Below, piece after piece: positions 27,801 to 40,407 of a stretch of 64,000 nucleotides of DNA. The notes below the pieces were generated by a model. It was given only the letters and a program-made list of their open reading frames with translations, ran no database searches and was not told the origin of the DNA. The translations under genes were made by a program, and so were the position numbers. Each line of letters opens with the position of its first letter. The first letter of the stretch is position 1. Source of the DNA: Acanthopleura granulata (lineage: Eukaryota; Mollusca; Polyplacophora; Chitonida; Chitonidae). The DNA is taken from NCBI GenBank assembly GCA_016165875.1, contig JABBOT010000002.1, forward strand, positions 3,869,540 through 3,933,539, given 5' to 3'.

Positions 27801-28620
27801 TTCTAGTAAGGAACGCAGAGGTAGAAAATATTTTATGGTGCTTACGTTCTAGCCATGAAATTGACAATTTTATGAGGCAACCAGAAGCATCAGTATCTAC
27901 ATTAATGCCGTTGACAGTTAATTGTGTCATTAATTCGGTGTTTCTGATGTTGGCATCAGTTAAAACGGTTGCTGCTATGTAAGAAGAGACAGATCGACCT
28001 GACGCCAGGGAGGTTGGAAGAAAGCAAGGTTGGTTCTGGTAGCCTATAAATAAATATTCAGTTGTCATGGAATAATTTTTAGACAGATAATTTGTAATAT
28101 AGTTACAACACGTTAGCTCACTGATTTTGCTACAGTGTTACGAGCTGGTAACCCCCGTTAACTAGCTTAGTAATGCAATCTAATAGTGAGGGTATCGGTA
28201 ATTTGCGACCCCATTTTCCCGGCATATTTTCCAAATAATTTCTGATACAGTAACGTGTGTGGTTTTTTTGTTTGTTTTTTTTTTTTATGACCATTCTTAA
28301 CGGAAGTAGAAGCTGCCTTGTTGTAGAAGTACATACATTTTTATCAAATATCACATGAAACAATATAAATATCTTAGAAAACTGTCCCCTCCCCCAGACT
28401 TCCCAGTTGGCAGTGAGGGCGGATTGTGGAGGCCTACTTTCACATTGATTAAAATTAAGAGTTGTATGGGAAATTGACATGCTGTTATGTATAATTCCCT
28501 TTTGAGTGATGAATAATGTTATTGTTCTAGAGAAAACGTTTTAACTTCTTTTTTTTGTTTTTTTGTTTAATTTTTTCCTGGCACTAAATTTGACATGCCC
28601 CAGGCTCTGTTCAGTCAAGT

Positions 28621-28766
28621 GTTCCCGCATACAACGAAATCACGCGCCAATTTTGAACGTGCCGTTCTTCGTTGTCAACGTCAATCGATGCAAACTCCCA
28701 CCAAAAACGCTGAATATTAGTTCATAAATTGATTAGGACTTAGTGTAATAGATGATATAAATCAGG
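28621..28766 (+). promoter_or_regulatory. CDE/CHR-like promoter element and possible non-coding first exon of E2F7/8
   Basis: TTCCCGC at about 28,622-28,628 is an E2F core. At 28,643-28,657, CGCGC is followed after four bases (CAAT) by TTTGAA. This is the spacing of CDE/CHR modules bound by DREAM/MuvB or E2F complexes. About 110 bases downstream, AGG|GTAAGT gives a strong donor with the exon ending at 28,766. A non-coding first exon could end there and splice to 29,484, possibly through a second untranslated exon starting at 29,082. The element is seen by eye; its use is inferred. Confidence 0.4.
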
Positions 28767-29485
28767 GTAAGTACAGTGAATATAATGGTGGTCAAATTTT
28801 CTTTCAAACATAAATTATGATATAAAAATATTGCTCTTTCAAGGAACGAAGCCTACTTTACCTAGTTAGTTTAAGTTTCGGGCGTAAGTGTGTACTCACT
28901 AAACTCTGCAGGGGGTCATAAATTGAGAATGGCATAAAATTATGAAAAAGAAAAAAAACCAAAAAAAAAACCACTAACATCAATTTTGCATTAATTTGGA
29001 TAACACAATCAAAAGCATTTCAGTTTTGGAATGAATATGTTTTTTTAATGTTTTCTTCTTCTTACATCTTCCATCTTACAGGGAAGAGTCTTAGCTTTAG
29101 CTTGACTAAATATTTTAAGCATTGCATTGTCATGCCTTGTGATGGCCACATCTGTTGCACAGTGCCAGGTGCTGACTGATCGAGCTAACCAGGCTATTGT
29201 TGGAACATTTCTGAAGAGCTGCCACTGGCAGCTCTATATACAGATGAAAGTCAGAAGATGATCATCAGTTCTACTTCATTGTTTTGATCTGCTCCTCACC
29301 CCAACCCCATCTGGGCCCTCTCCCTGCCAAAAGATTAGAGCACAAGTTTATTAAACTGAGTTATTTATCCCATTTCTCTATACTTCTGAGCAGAAATTTC
29401 AAAAACCAATTTATTAATTTTATTTTTTTGTACTGAAGTGATTGTGATGGTATTTGTCATATATGCTGATTTTTTGTGCACAGAA

Positions 29486-32400
29486 ATGAAAGTACTGGGC
29501 TGTGTGACAAGCAAAGTGCTGGGAGCAGGGCTAGAGCAAGAGTGTCTGGGGCAAGAGAAAGACAGGTACCTTACAAAATCTGCAATTGTAGGGCGCCTTC
29601 CATTCTCGGACAGTACCAACACCTTACCTTTGATGACAGAAAACATGAAGGACTCCATTGTTGATATTCATAAGCAGTCAGACAGCCATGGGAAAGAGAA
29701 TGCTCCATTCAGAAGTGTGTGTGAAGAGCCAGCCTCTCCAAGACCTGCACTGAGATTAAACTTGGATAAACATAAAAAAGATGCTGCAGAGGATGTGGAC
29801 AACAACAATTCACCAGACTCCCCCGAACCATCAGCCCCTTTAACACCCACGGCTAATCTTAAAATGTTGATCAGTGCTGTAAGTCCAGAAATTAGAAACC
29901 GGGATAAACAAACGAAACGAAAAGAACTGTTTAAAACAGTAGAAGATGAGTTAGAGGATAGAGCAGAAGATAAACCAGAACAAGCCAATGACCAAGATGA
30001 TCTCATGTCATCCCAGGAGAGTGATAAGGGAACTGGATCGCGAAAGGAAAAATCTTTGGGACTTTTGTGTCAAAGGTATTAATTAGATGAATTTGCAAGC
30101 ATCATTACACTATAAAAACTCCCTACTTGGCCTTGAAATCATTGAAAAAAAAGTTATTGTGTGAATTTTTTTAAGACCCTGAAACACAGTTTCTTTTGGG
30201 ACAAATCCTTGAAAGCATTTAATTTTGTACTGGTAATGTTAATAATCATGTTGCCTTATGCTTGAAATAAAGGGATTAATAAACAAACAAAATAGTATCT
30301 ATTGATCTCTACATGACGGTTTGTACTTCAACTGAATCAGTGAATTCTGAAAGCACTTGAAAAGCATTTTCTCTCTTGTGTGAGAATTCTGACTATATCC
30401 CAACCGTATACAACAGTGAATGTAAGAGATCATGGAATTTTGACACATTTATACTCTTTGTCAAGTATATAAGTGCCTAAAAATTACTTCTTGTTGAATG
30501 TAATTTTTCGTGTTTCAGATTCCTGTCTAGATTCCCAGAATATCCTGCCCCTGGTGAAAATATTGACATTTGTTTAGACGAAGTGGCCAAAGATTTGCGT
30601 AAGCTATTTGTTATCAGCCCCAGGCTGTAGGTGTTTTTTTTTTTGCGTTTTGCTCTGCGTGGTTTACTAATAATTTGGTGGAAGAAATGTGACGGTGAGT
30701 TTCTTTTCTGTGTCCTGCTTTCTTAAGCACAGTGTTTGTTGGTGAACATAGAATTTTTGGTTGATGTAGAGAACAACTCTGTCACAAAGTCCAGATCGCA
30801 TTTGTTCTGGCATTTCTGATTGATACTTGTTAAACAAGTTGAATCTTTGGATCCAGAAGTTGAAGGACTCCCATTTTTGACCACAGATGTTATTCATGTG
30901 CTATGGCCTGTATGGAGATCAATTCAGACTGGATATAGTTTTTGTCATATCAGTTGATGGAACACAGTCAGTCACAACCAGGGTTTCACATAGGCTTTGA
31001 AAAGTGGAAGTCAAAATGACAGTAATATTAAGGAACAAGTCATAATGCAATTTTCAGATGAACTCTAAATTCTTGGAACTCTGTCGGGTATGAATTTAGA
31101 CTATGGTAAGGTTTTGTTGATATGTACGTGTATACAAGACACTTGATTGGCCGATGGCCAACAGTTACAAGTATAGAATAACAAGTGTTGACAACATTGT
31201 ATTGTTATCCACATTGTACATTTATTATTCATTAGTCTGTCTTTCACAGTCAATTTGAACTTCAAAATCAATCAAAAATGACCTGTGCACAAATTAAAAG
31301 CTGGTATTTTACATTACTAAAGCATGTGACCCATATTTGTATTAAAGTTGCCTTTTGAACCATTTTTGTTCAGTGCTCAGCCGTTTAAGTCTAAGGTTGG
31401 GAATTCTTGGCTGATTGTGCACCACTTTTGACAGAATGGAGTGTCAGTTTTTATGGTGCAAGTAGTATACATTATAAATAGGACAGTTGCCAGTTTCATT
31501 ATCCTGGTTTATAAAATATTTAAACACTTTTAGTACTGAGATGTAGCTATAGTGAAGACAGCTTTAAGACAACTCTGTTATCCATTCATGTTGCAGATAT
31601 TGCTTTAATAAGTGTTACTGGCTATGGATGTCTCTTTCCAATATGCTAGCATTTTTCATTACTAATATGTCCTCTTTTTTTGACTTACAGATGTTGAACG
31701 CAGGAGAATTTATGACATCGTCAATGTTTTAGAGAGTGTTGAAATGGTCAGTAGGTTGGCCAAAAACAAATACACTTGGCATGGGAAAACAAATTTACAT
31801 AATACACTTTCAAGGCTCAAGGTAAGCCACTGCCTTGTTACTTAATGATCGACCCCATTGTACATGTAAAAGTTTTACCTTTCAACCATTCAGAACCTGT
31901 TTTTTCTCAACCACTTAAAACTTTTCTTCTTAACTGTATCTTGGATATACATGTTAGAATGCCGAATGAACAGGGAATGCCAGCTTTATCGATATGTATG
32001 GTGAGCAAGCAGAGCTTATTTTTCCCATTTGTATAATGCCACACTTAGGATTTTTACTGATGTGCAGTAGGTGTTAGATTTATGAGTGGAGGAAACGTCA
32101 GAGTAAACCACAAGTGTCCCAGCAGCCCTATTTTTCCAATTTTTTCCTATATTTTAACAACTAAGTGCAAGTTATCAGTTTTGATGATAATGAAATGAAA
32201 TAAGAGAAGGCCAAATATGCAGTTTATTCAGGGTTGTCACCAGGTGCAAATAACCCCGCCTTCATAGGTAAAGTAGCAAAAAAAACGAATGGAAAGGAAA
32301 AAAAAAGAGAAAACAAAAATGTGAGCTATTTTTTTCTTCAAAAATACACAACCCTTCAACTCTGATCCAAGCTTTTTGCTTCATAGGAGTTTTCTGAGTG

Positions 32401-35400
32401 TGCTCATTCTTCCTCCTCGATGCTTTCGCTCAGGAGCGACACTATCTCCACGCTTGGCATCACTACATGTAGCTTTGTAAGTGTATGGTCATCCAGTGAA
32501 CTACCAGATGGAAGTGGGCATAGTGCGCAAACTTAACTAAGCAGAATTTATCAATCTTAGAAAAATACATTTAATAAGGACAAATATGCAGTCACAACTT
32601 CCTCTCATAGACAAAAATGGGCTAAATAGGAAGTATTAATAATGTAATCTATCCTGACTTCCAGTTATAATTTTAGTCACTAGAAATCTCCTAAAATGAG
32701 TCTCTGCAACAATCTGGAATATTGGAGCTTACAGGGGCTGGGGTGCCTCTGGACCCTCACCTTTTAGGTTGGAACAGTAGTTTAGCTACCTCTAGTAGCA
32801 AATGTAAGGAATTTTATGAAAATATCAAAACAAACGAGACTAATACTTAATTTATCCTGGCTCCCTGTTGTAATTTTAGTCACTAGAAATCTCCTGAAAC
32901 CCGTCTGCTGTAACCAGAAATACCAGAGCTTCCAGGGCCTGGGCCGCCCCTTGACCCTCGGCTGTTGGGCTGGGATAGTAGTTTAGCCTCCTCTGCCAGC
33001 AACACCAGGAATTTTCGTGAACAAAACAGACTATCAGTCTTTATAATTTCAGTAACTGTAACATGAAGATAACAGTATTAATGTAGTTAATGTTAGATGC
33101 TAAAAGGGACACAAGGGAGAAAATAGGTTTATGCACATGTATCTTGCATGTATACGAGCATTTAATTTTTTTTGCGAATTGCCTCATGATGTCATTTGAT
33201 AAGGAAATCCATTGAATTAACATCTGTGTACTCCCTATATTTATCCTATACATGTCCAATTGTTTGTAAATTTACTACCACCACCACCCCCCATCCCCCA
33301 TTTTTGAACCCTATATTTTTGCTGGATGGTCAATGGGAGGCCTGAAAACACTGACCTGACAAATATCCTGACTTTGCCTCAGCCAAAGCAGCAAGAGCAG
33401 GCCTCGCTTGGTCAAGGGCCTGGTTATAGCAGTGAGATAGTGCTTAAACCATCAGAACCAGTAAGGCCACTAACAGACCAGTAAACTGAATGATTTTTTA
33501 ATACTCTTTTTGATTTCATGATTTATATTTTATGTATTTTCAAACATTAACTTTGAAAATTATCATTATACAACAATTATCATTTCCTAAATAACATTAA
33601 TAACATTTCAGGTGTTGGGAGATGCTGAGGGATTTGTTGAGCAAATGGAGCAGTTGAAAATGTATGAAGTGAATAAAGAGATGAAGCAACCATGTTCCAA
33701 ACCTGATGCAGAAGATATGCTCTCTTTTAAAAGTAAGTTAAGGACAGGTAGAGAAATATATCTGTAACCTAGCAACCTGGCATACTGGAGGAGAATACAT
33801 GTATATTTTGGAAATGTTTAAGATTGTGGAATGACGAGGGGCTGTGTCGTTAAAAGAAAATTTCTAACAAATCACTTCTTCAGTTTCAGCTTGCTGTACT
33901 TTATACAGTGCTTTTGTGAACAAAATTAACATCTGTCAAGAGGTAAAACTTTATACATTCTATTTCTGCCCCTTTTGTTGTTATACAGCATCAGTAACAC
34001 GATAGTTTTTATATTTGTTTCATGGTATGATGAAATAATATGTAAGGAAAAGTTAATTGAATTTACTGAAAGGCCCTCTTCTGTGTACTATTCTTTCAGG
34101 TTATGTAAGGAAAGACAAATCACTAGGAATCATGAGTCAGCGATTTCTTATGTTGTTTTTAGTATCCAAGGTAAGAAAGAGTTGTTTGCTACAGAGGTTA
34201 CCAATGGATTATACAGTGTATGTCTTAATAATGATAAAATTAAGAGTTCTTGATTTATTTTTTTTCCAGTCCATTGAAAACAGCAAAACAAATCAGTTTT
34301 TGCTAATATACTTATATACAACTTCAGTCATTTGAGGTGATGTTTTCTTTTTTCGTTTTGCAGCCTAAAACTGTGAATTTGGATTTATCCGCCAAACTAT
34401 TAATAGGTGACCCAAACATTGACAGAACAGAAAATGCCAAGTTTAAAAGTGAGTCTTATTCTTAAGTTTGTTTTTTCCATGCTTCTACAAAAAGCAAAGG
34501 ATACTAAAATTGAAATTTTGATCATTAGTTTCAATACAATAACTGCTTGAACTTGTTATGTTCAAAAACAAGATTGATCTATGCAGGAGTCTTACAGATT
34601 AGTATGGGTTTGAACTTCTTTTCCATAGCCCTTTGATATAAAAGGAGTCCATTTATTTTTGATTTACAGCACAGAACTAGATGTGTTCTTATGTTTATCA
34701 CACTCTGCAGCGTGTGATGATTTGACATTGCAGATAGATCTTATTTTGCATCTTTTACATTTGCAGCCAAAATTCGGCGACTCTATGACATAGCAAACAT
34801 TCTCACTAGCTTAGATCTCATCCGCAAAGTACATGTCACAGAAATTCGGGGACGGAAGCCAGCTTTTAAATACATTGGGCCCGATGTGGACAATTTGACA
34901 GAAATGGATGGTAAGACATAATAAAGATAAAGACAGTTGCTCCTCGTAGAGCCTCCTTTAATATTTCAAACCTATGAAATATTTATGTTTGCTTTATGAA
35001 GATTCTGAAATACATTTTTGTCAAAAACTTGATTGAAATGTTGTAAATGAGCAATTGAATATAAGGGATATAATCAAAATCTGGCATATGTAGACCAGAT
35101 GGTATAGGGGTACATAAAACTTGCATTTTTATGTATTATAGAGCTGTGATCTTTACTATCCATGTTGTCAACAAAATAAAATCATAAATATAACCACCGA
35201 AGAAATATTCGTGAGTACCATGTTAAGCCCCAATCCAAAACAAACATTTTACAGTATGTAAAAGAACTGTATGAATTAACCCCATGCAGGATCTTCATGT
35301 CCTACTTTGATTGAGCCAGATGCATTAGAGATAAATATAATTATACTTTGGAATGAAGTATAAGCAAATTACATCCATTCCACTATGATAGTTTCTGAAT

Positions 35401-38400
35401 GTTCCTGTTGTTATAATGAACACAAGGGAAGATATCTGCTTGAACGCCTTTGTCTCCTCTTTCAGTATGTTCCACTGATGGTCGACATAGACCAAATTCT
35501 CGCCACTCTATGCTGCACTGTGTTCAGAGCAAAGGTGAGAATCCAGCAGGTAAATATCCCTCTGTGTTACTGCACTTCACAACAGGCTACAGCTGTAGAC
35601 ATGATCTCTGAGCACTACCTTTCTTCTGACTGCAAACAATATTACTGGTGACCATCCTTAGAACACACCTAGAATTACATGTAGTACCTTATCCAGGAAA
35701 ATGGTTTCATTAACAGAGGAAAAGACAACACCGAATTATTTTTATAAGACACACCACTGGAAGTTCTATATAAAATACTTTCACATGTTTTTTTATACTT
35801 TCTGGTGGACCAAAATTTAATATTTTCAAGGACTTCTATTCAGGTTCTCAATTCTGATTTGGGCTTATTGAACAATAGTATTTAAACTGTACTGGACACA
35901 AATGATGCAGTTCTTTAATGCTAAAACAAATATACCTCCTCCTTAAACTTCTTATTGTTTACCCCTAAGAGTCAGACTTGTACACCTGCATGTAATAGTT
36001 AGTAGTGCAGCCATAAACAATGGGTGAAATAAATTTTTAAAAAACTCTAACTGGTAACTGCTAACTGGTATAAATCCCTGTTGTGACCTACATCAGATTC
36101 TTCATGTGTTTTATTTGTGTTGCTCTTATGTTACAGTCCTAAACATAATGAATTCCTACAGACCGCTTCGTCCCACAGACTACTCAGCTCATGAATCAGA
36201 CAGCACGCTTCTCAGAGGTAGGCTTGTATATACATGTAATTCTAGTAAACTTTTTTACAGTATATGTACCTGTTATTTCATGTTATAACAGTATTTATAT
36301 TCTGTGGCTGCATTATATGTCATGGTGTGTATGATCTGAGATTACATGTAACCTTGTAGTTGAAAACATTTCAGGTATTACATGTATGGCCTTTATGGCC
36401 AGTTCTGCTAATTGTCAGAAATGTTAAACCCTTGCTGACTGATAACCTTTTGATTAGTCTTATAAACTACATGTACATGAAACAGTTCACGTTCATTTTG
36501 AAATATTCCAGACATTGTTCCTAATTTTTTTTTCTTTTTTTTTTGTCCAGTCATTCCTGATGGGAAAAATAAAATAGCTATCCTGAAGAAGGAAACCAAA
36601 AAGCCATTTTCCAGACACCACTCTTTCGATCAGATCTGTCAAGTTGCTGAGAAGGAAAGAATTAAATTATACTCTAATTCTCAGCCGTCTAGTCCAGTGA
36701 AGGAACTGAATTTTGGTAAGTCTTGGAAATGAGGAAAACCCATTTGACTTCTGCTTGTATTTATTTGTTGTTTAATGGTACACTTTTGAAGTTTTCATAA
36801 TGGTAAACCTCTGTCCTTTGGCAAGTTACTGACAGGCTTTCCCTCATCTGATGTACAGATTAGCACACCATCTTCATGTCTGGAGGGAAACAAGTGGTTT
36901 TCAATGAAAACTAAAACTAAGCAAGCGGCCATACAGGCATATCCAGCTGTTTATTGTCACCAAATCCCCTCAAGTAACTAATGCTTTATGATAAATCAGC
37001 AAGTATTTTGTTCAAAGTGATTTGTGATTTCAAGGAAAAGTTCATTAATCCATGTGGTGTATTAGCTTTTTAGGGATCCTGTCTTTTCAGAAGAATAAAA
37101 ATTAACACAAGGAAATTTTGTTCTGTTTTACAGAAGACATAGATAGCAACCCACCACCAAAATCAAAGTCCCCTGTCACCCACAACCTTACACAAGGCAT
37201 GCCCAAGGGACAAAACCATGTGATCTTCATGCAGGGAAAACAACAGGTTCACATCATACCTAATGTACCACCCACTGAGGATTTGGCCAGTAAAAGACAA
37301 CGTGAAGACAACGCCACAGCAAGTGCCAAAGAGGGTACACAGTCCTTCCCAGCCAGTACTATGATGAAATCCTCCACTACAGTATTACACCTGACTAGGA
37401 ACCAGATCGATGCTGTCCTGCGCTCCCTTAAAGTCCCTGTCCCTTTGTTGGGCGATTCCAAGGCAGATGCCTCTACTCAGTCCTCTCCCGCGCTTAGCAC
37501 TGCACCATCCACCACCAGCACATTTAACCCCAGCCCAGACGAGATGAGGAAGCTATGTGGCTCTCCAGAGTGTACTCTGCAGATGTCCAGTGAGACAACG
37601 CCCATTAACACTCATGGCAGTGGAGAACCCTGCCCGAAGAAGAATGCTTTACAACACCATAAAACACCATCGGAAAGTCGCACCAAAGCCAAGGCAATTA
37701 AGCCAATCCGCAGGGCAAACTCAGATCCAGGGGAGATAACTCCACATTCTCCACAGGAATCCAGTGATGCTGAAGTGGCCAGAATTTCGCACCAAGGAAT
37801 CAAGAGGCGGGTGTCAGAGGGTCAGAAAGTTCCGCTTAGAGCTCTTCACCTGCAGACAGAGTTCAGAGAATCACCTCCCTTGGCCAAGCTTCCCAAACTC
37901 TCCCCTGACACCATCACCAAAGATATAGAAGCAGACTTGGATCTGGCATCTCCCTTACCAGAGGAGGATCAGTCAAAGAAACCTAGGTTCCTTTCACAAC
38001 AACAGACCGCTGTGTCCACTCCCTTGTCATTCTCCCCTGTAGCCAGCTCACATCAGCGCACAGCCTCTCTTGTCAGCCCAACCGTCCCTGTACAGTTGTC
38101 CAATTCTGCTCAACCCACCGTAATGCAGCTGCCTGTCACCTCTAGCCCATCCGTCAAACCTGGCACTCCCATCACTCTCCCACAGAACGCCACAGTTATC
38201 CCCATCGCTTCTCTCCCACCCCAGTTCGCTCACCCAGTGTCTTTGCTCCACGGAGTTCAAGTCACACAGAACGGCCAGATTAACGGTCATCCGCTGAATG
38301 TCGTCGTGCCCATCACGTTCACGCCACCCCACACGCCCAATGCTGAAGGCCGGTTTCAGCCCACAGTGTTTGCATTTCCAGCGGTTTCTCCAGCCAACAT

Positions 38401-38749
38401 CACTACATTTAGCGCGCTGCAGCATGGGCATGGGAAGATTGGGGCAGCAGCATCGGGGAAGTCACTGATCAAAACGACACCCGTCAACTCCTCTGTCAGT
38501 AGCGCGATGATCACACCTGGGACCACTCCTGCCAGCTCTCAGCCCACTAAAGTCATGTCAAGTAAACATCTTGCAACGCCAACATCAGTATTTGGCAACA
38601 CACCTAAAGCTGCTGTTCGAAACTTATCTTCACAGTTGAAGAGCCCAGAAGGGCCTGTATCAAACAATGGACACAAAACCTCCAATGCAACAAAATCTTC
38701 TGACTGGATCTCAACAACAGCAAGGCGTTTAGACATGCCAAAAGTGTAG
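29486..38749 (+). CDS. Atypical E2F transcription factor, E2F7/8 group
   Basis: Nuclear repressor of E2F target genes. This group binds E2F sites through two tandem DNA-binding domains without a DP partner. Coding exons: 29486-30075, 30519-30598, 31691-31821, 33612-33732, 34100-34170, 34364-34448, 34767-34910, 35466-35534, 36137-36217, 36551-36715, 37134-38749. Phases agree throughout, giving 1,050 aa (human E2F7 is about 911 and E2F8 about 867). A KEN box is at residues 70-72. The family block [20 protein letters not shown] starts at 120. The first DBD (about 187-267) has [12 protein letters not shown] at 227-238, and the second (about 310-399) has [10 protein letters not shown] at 363-372 and [12 protein letters not shown]. 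The last exon encodes a long Ser/Thr/Pro-rich tail ending in ARRLDMPKV, like the E2F7 C-terminus. The ATG lies two bases after an acceptor; Met50, at the start of MTENMKD, is an alternative start. Confidence 0.95.
30076..37133 (+). other. Introns of the E2F7/8 gene
   Basis: Ten introns, all GT/AG, from about 193 bp (34,171-34,363) to about 1.8 kb (31,822-33,611). They are A+T-rich and hold no other gene I can support. The largest contains a tandem duplication (listed separately). A minus-strand open frame at about 30,667-30,897 lies wholly in intron 2 and is not recognised. A T-run at about 36,527-36,544 forms part of the polypyrimidine tract before exon 10. Confidence 0.8.
32634..33030. repeat. 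Tandem pair of about 200-bp units in an E2F7/8 intron
   Basis: Copy 1 (about 32,634-32,841) and copy 2 (about 32,842-33,030) share ATTTTAGTCACTAGAAATCT, then a CCAG/GGAGCTT-like block, a CTTGACCCTC/CTGGACCCTC block, a TAGTAGTTTAGC-like block and GGAATTTT. By eye they are roughly three-quarters identical. The pair looks like two units of a satellite or an internally duplicated repeat, not exons. Confidence 0.75.
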
Positions 38750-39740
38750 AAGTCTTGTTTATTAGGACTGTACAACTGTCTCTTGAGAATGCATGAAACT
38801 ATCTCTAGTATGCAACTTGAAAATTTTGAATATATTCAGGAACTACCTGGAGTAATATATTTATTTTCTAGCCACAGGGATGCTGTTGATAAGCTGTGCT
38901 CAAATGGGTAATTTGATTGTGCTTAAATACTAGTGCTTTAAAGCCATCAAAGCCAACAATAAGTACTATTAACTTATATTATATTCTCTGGAATTACCCA
39001 TGCATGATATGAAGAAATTTCAAATCAGTTTGTACTTTATCTTTAATGACATTTAATAATAAGTATAAAACTTATTGAAGACCATTCCCTCTGGTATTCA
39101 CTGTCACAGGTTTTTTCATTACATAATGAATTTAACATGTTGACCAAGAACATGTTGTTAATGTACAATTTGGACAACAAGATGTTAACTTGTTCCACAG
39201 TCATAAATATGGACATGTTGAGAAATGTTGACAAAGGTATTAAGTTTTTAATATATATATATATATAAAAAATATTTAAAGCCCAACTCATGAATTGGTC
39301 TAAGTGACACACTGTGGTAGATTCAGTATGTAGAATTATTTAGCATGATTTATTTTATTTGGAATTTAATTAGATGATTAGTTATTTAGATATTAGTCAT
39401 TTCTTAGTCATACAGCAGTTTTAGAATTTTAGTTGTGTAACTTTGTTACAGGGATATTTTCATTTATTGGTGCATCAACTCCCGTTGATGAAGACTCTTG
39501 TTAAGACATATCGTTTTTGTATAAAATACAGTTTGCCCATCAAATTTATACCAACTCTTCATTGCATCTTTTATCTTACATTGTTAGCCATGGTTTTGTT
39601 TAATATAAACATTTTCCATTCCAGGACCCATTTTATCACCATTTATATCAATATTGTGTGGGAATTTCAACAATTCTGTAAATTATTTTATTACTCACAC
39701 TGTACATTAATCCATTTCATCTAATAAAATTCAAAGCAGG
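38750..39740 (+). terminator. E2F7/8 3'UTR with poly(A) signal
   Basis: After the TAG at 38,747-38,749 the sequence becomes A+T-rich without coding character. A canonical AATAAA at 39,723-39,728 is the best cleavage and polyadenylation signal, giving a 3'UTR of about 1 kb. A short AT dinucleotide run lies at about 39,251-39,266. Confidence 0.6.
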
Positions 39741-39965
39741 TCAAATATATTTGTGTTTCTTTCTACATCAGACATCTATTTTATTCCATGCATATATTTT
39801 ACATCAAAGTGCATGTTCTAATCTAGATGTATCAAAGAAGAGAACCTTTTCAAGATTCTTAAACACTGAAGGGGAATCAAACGTCTGCTGGTGGATGTGC
39901 AAAAATAGATCATAGCGTTATTAACCACATCATTATAATAATGCTATGGTTATATCATACGTTTC

Positions 39966-40016
39966 AATTTATTTGTTGTTTAACACCATGCTCAAGAATT
40001 TTTCACTTATATGATG
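39966..40016 (-). repeat. SINE 3'-tail fragment
   Basis: On the minus strand: AAGTGAAAAATTCTTGAGCA, then a TGGTGTTAAACAACAAATAAAT-like end. This is the shared SINE tail with its AAAT-type end. No head is recognisable. Confidence 0.65.
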
Positions 40017-40155
40017 GAGGTGCTTCAACTAGCACAAAGATACATGTGAAGATAAAATCTGGATACAGTCCCTGTCCTGTGAAATTCCACTTCTCAACAT
40101 GAAATGTGTTCAAAGCGATATGACTGGCATATGAACCCAAATCAAGCTGATAACA

Positions 40156-40407
40156 GGGGGCCTCTATAGCTCAGTCGGTTAGCGTGCTATCGCAGTGCAA
40201 AGACCCGAAGCCTCCCACCAATGTGGTCGCTGTGAGTTCATGCTGGCTTCCACTCCGGCCGTGCGTGGGAAGGTCTGCCAGCAACCTGTGGAAAGTTGTG
40301 GGTTTCCCCTAGACTCTGCCCGGTTTCCACCTAGCATAACGCTGGCTGCCCTTGTGTTAGTGAAATATTTTTGAGTACGGCTTAAAACACCAATCAAGTA
40401 AATAAAT
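40156..40407 (+). mobile_element. Intact tRNA-derived SINE, (AAAT)n family
   Basis: The head carries an A-box-like TAGCTCAGTCGGTTAGCGTG and a B-box-like GGTCGCTGTGAGTTCA. The body contains GTGGGAAGGTCTGCCAGCAA, and the end has TGAAATATTTTTGAGTACGG followed by AAATAAATAAAT. It is flanked by a perfect 17-bp target-site duplication, AAATCAAGCTGATAACA, at 40,139-40,155 and 40,408-40,424. This proves LINE-mediated insertion and defines the element ends (252 bp). Confidence 0.92.

Noticed and set aside
30667..30897. 76-codon minus-strand open frame inside E2F7/8 intron 2
   Set aside because: Looks protein-like in places but matches no family I can name, and I see no supporting splice sites. A search for retroelement homology would settle it.
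40156..40240. tRNA-like sequence
   Set aside because: It is the head of an intact SINE with a perfect 17-bp duplication, and the anticodon arm is not tRNA-like.
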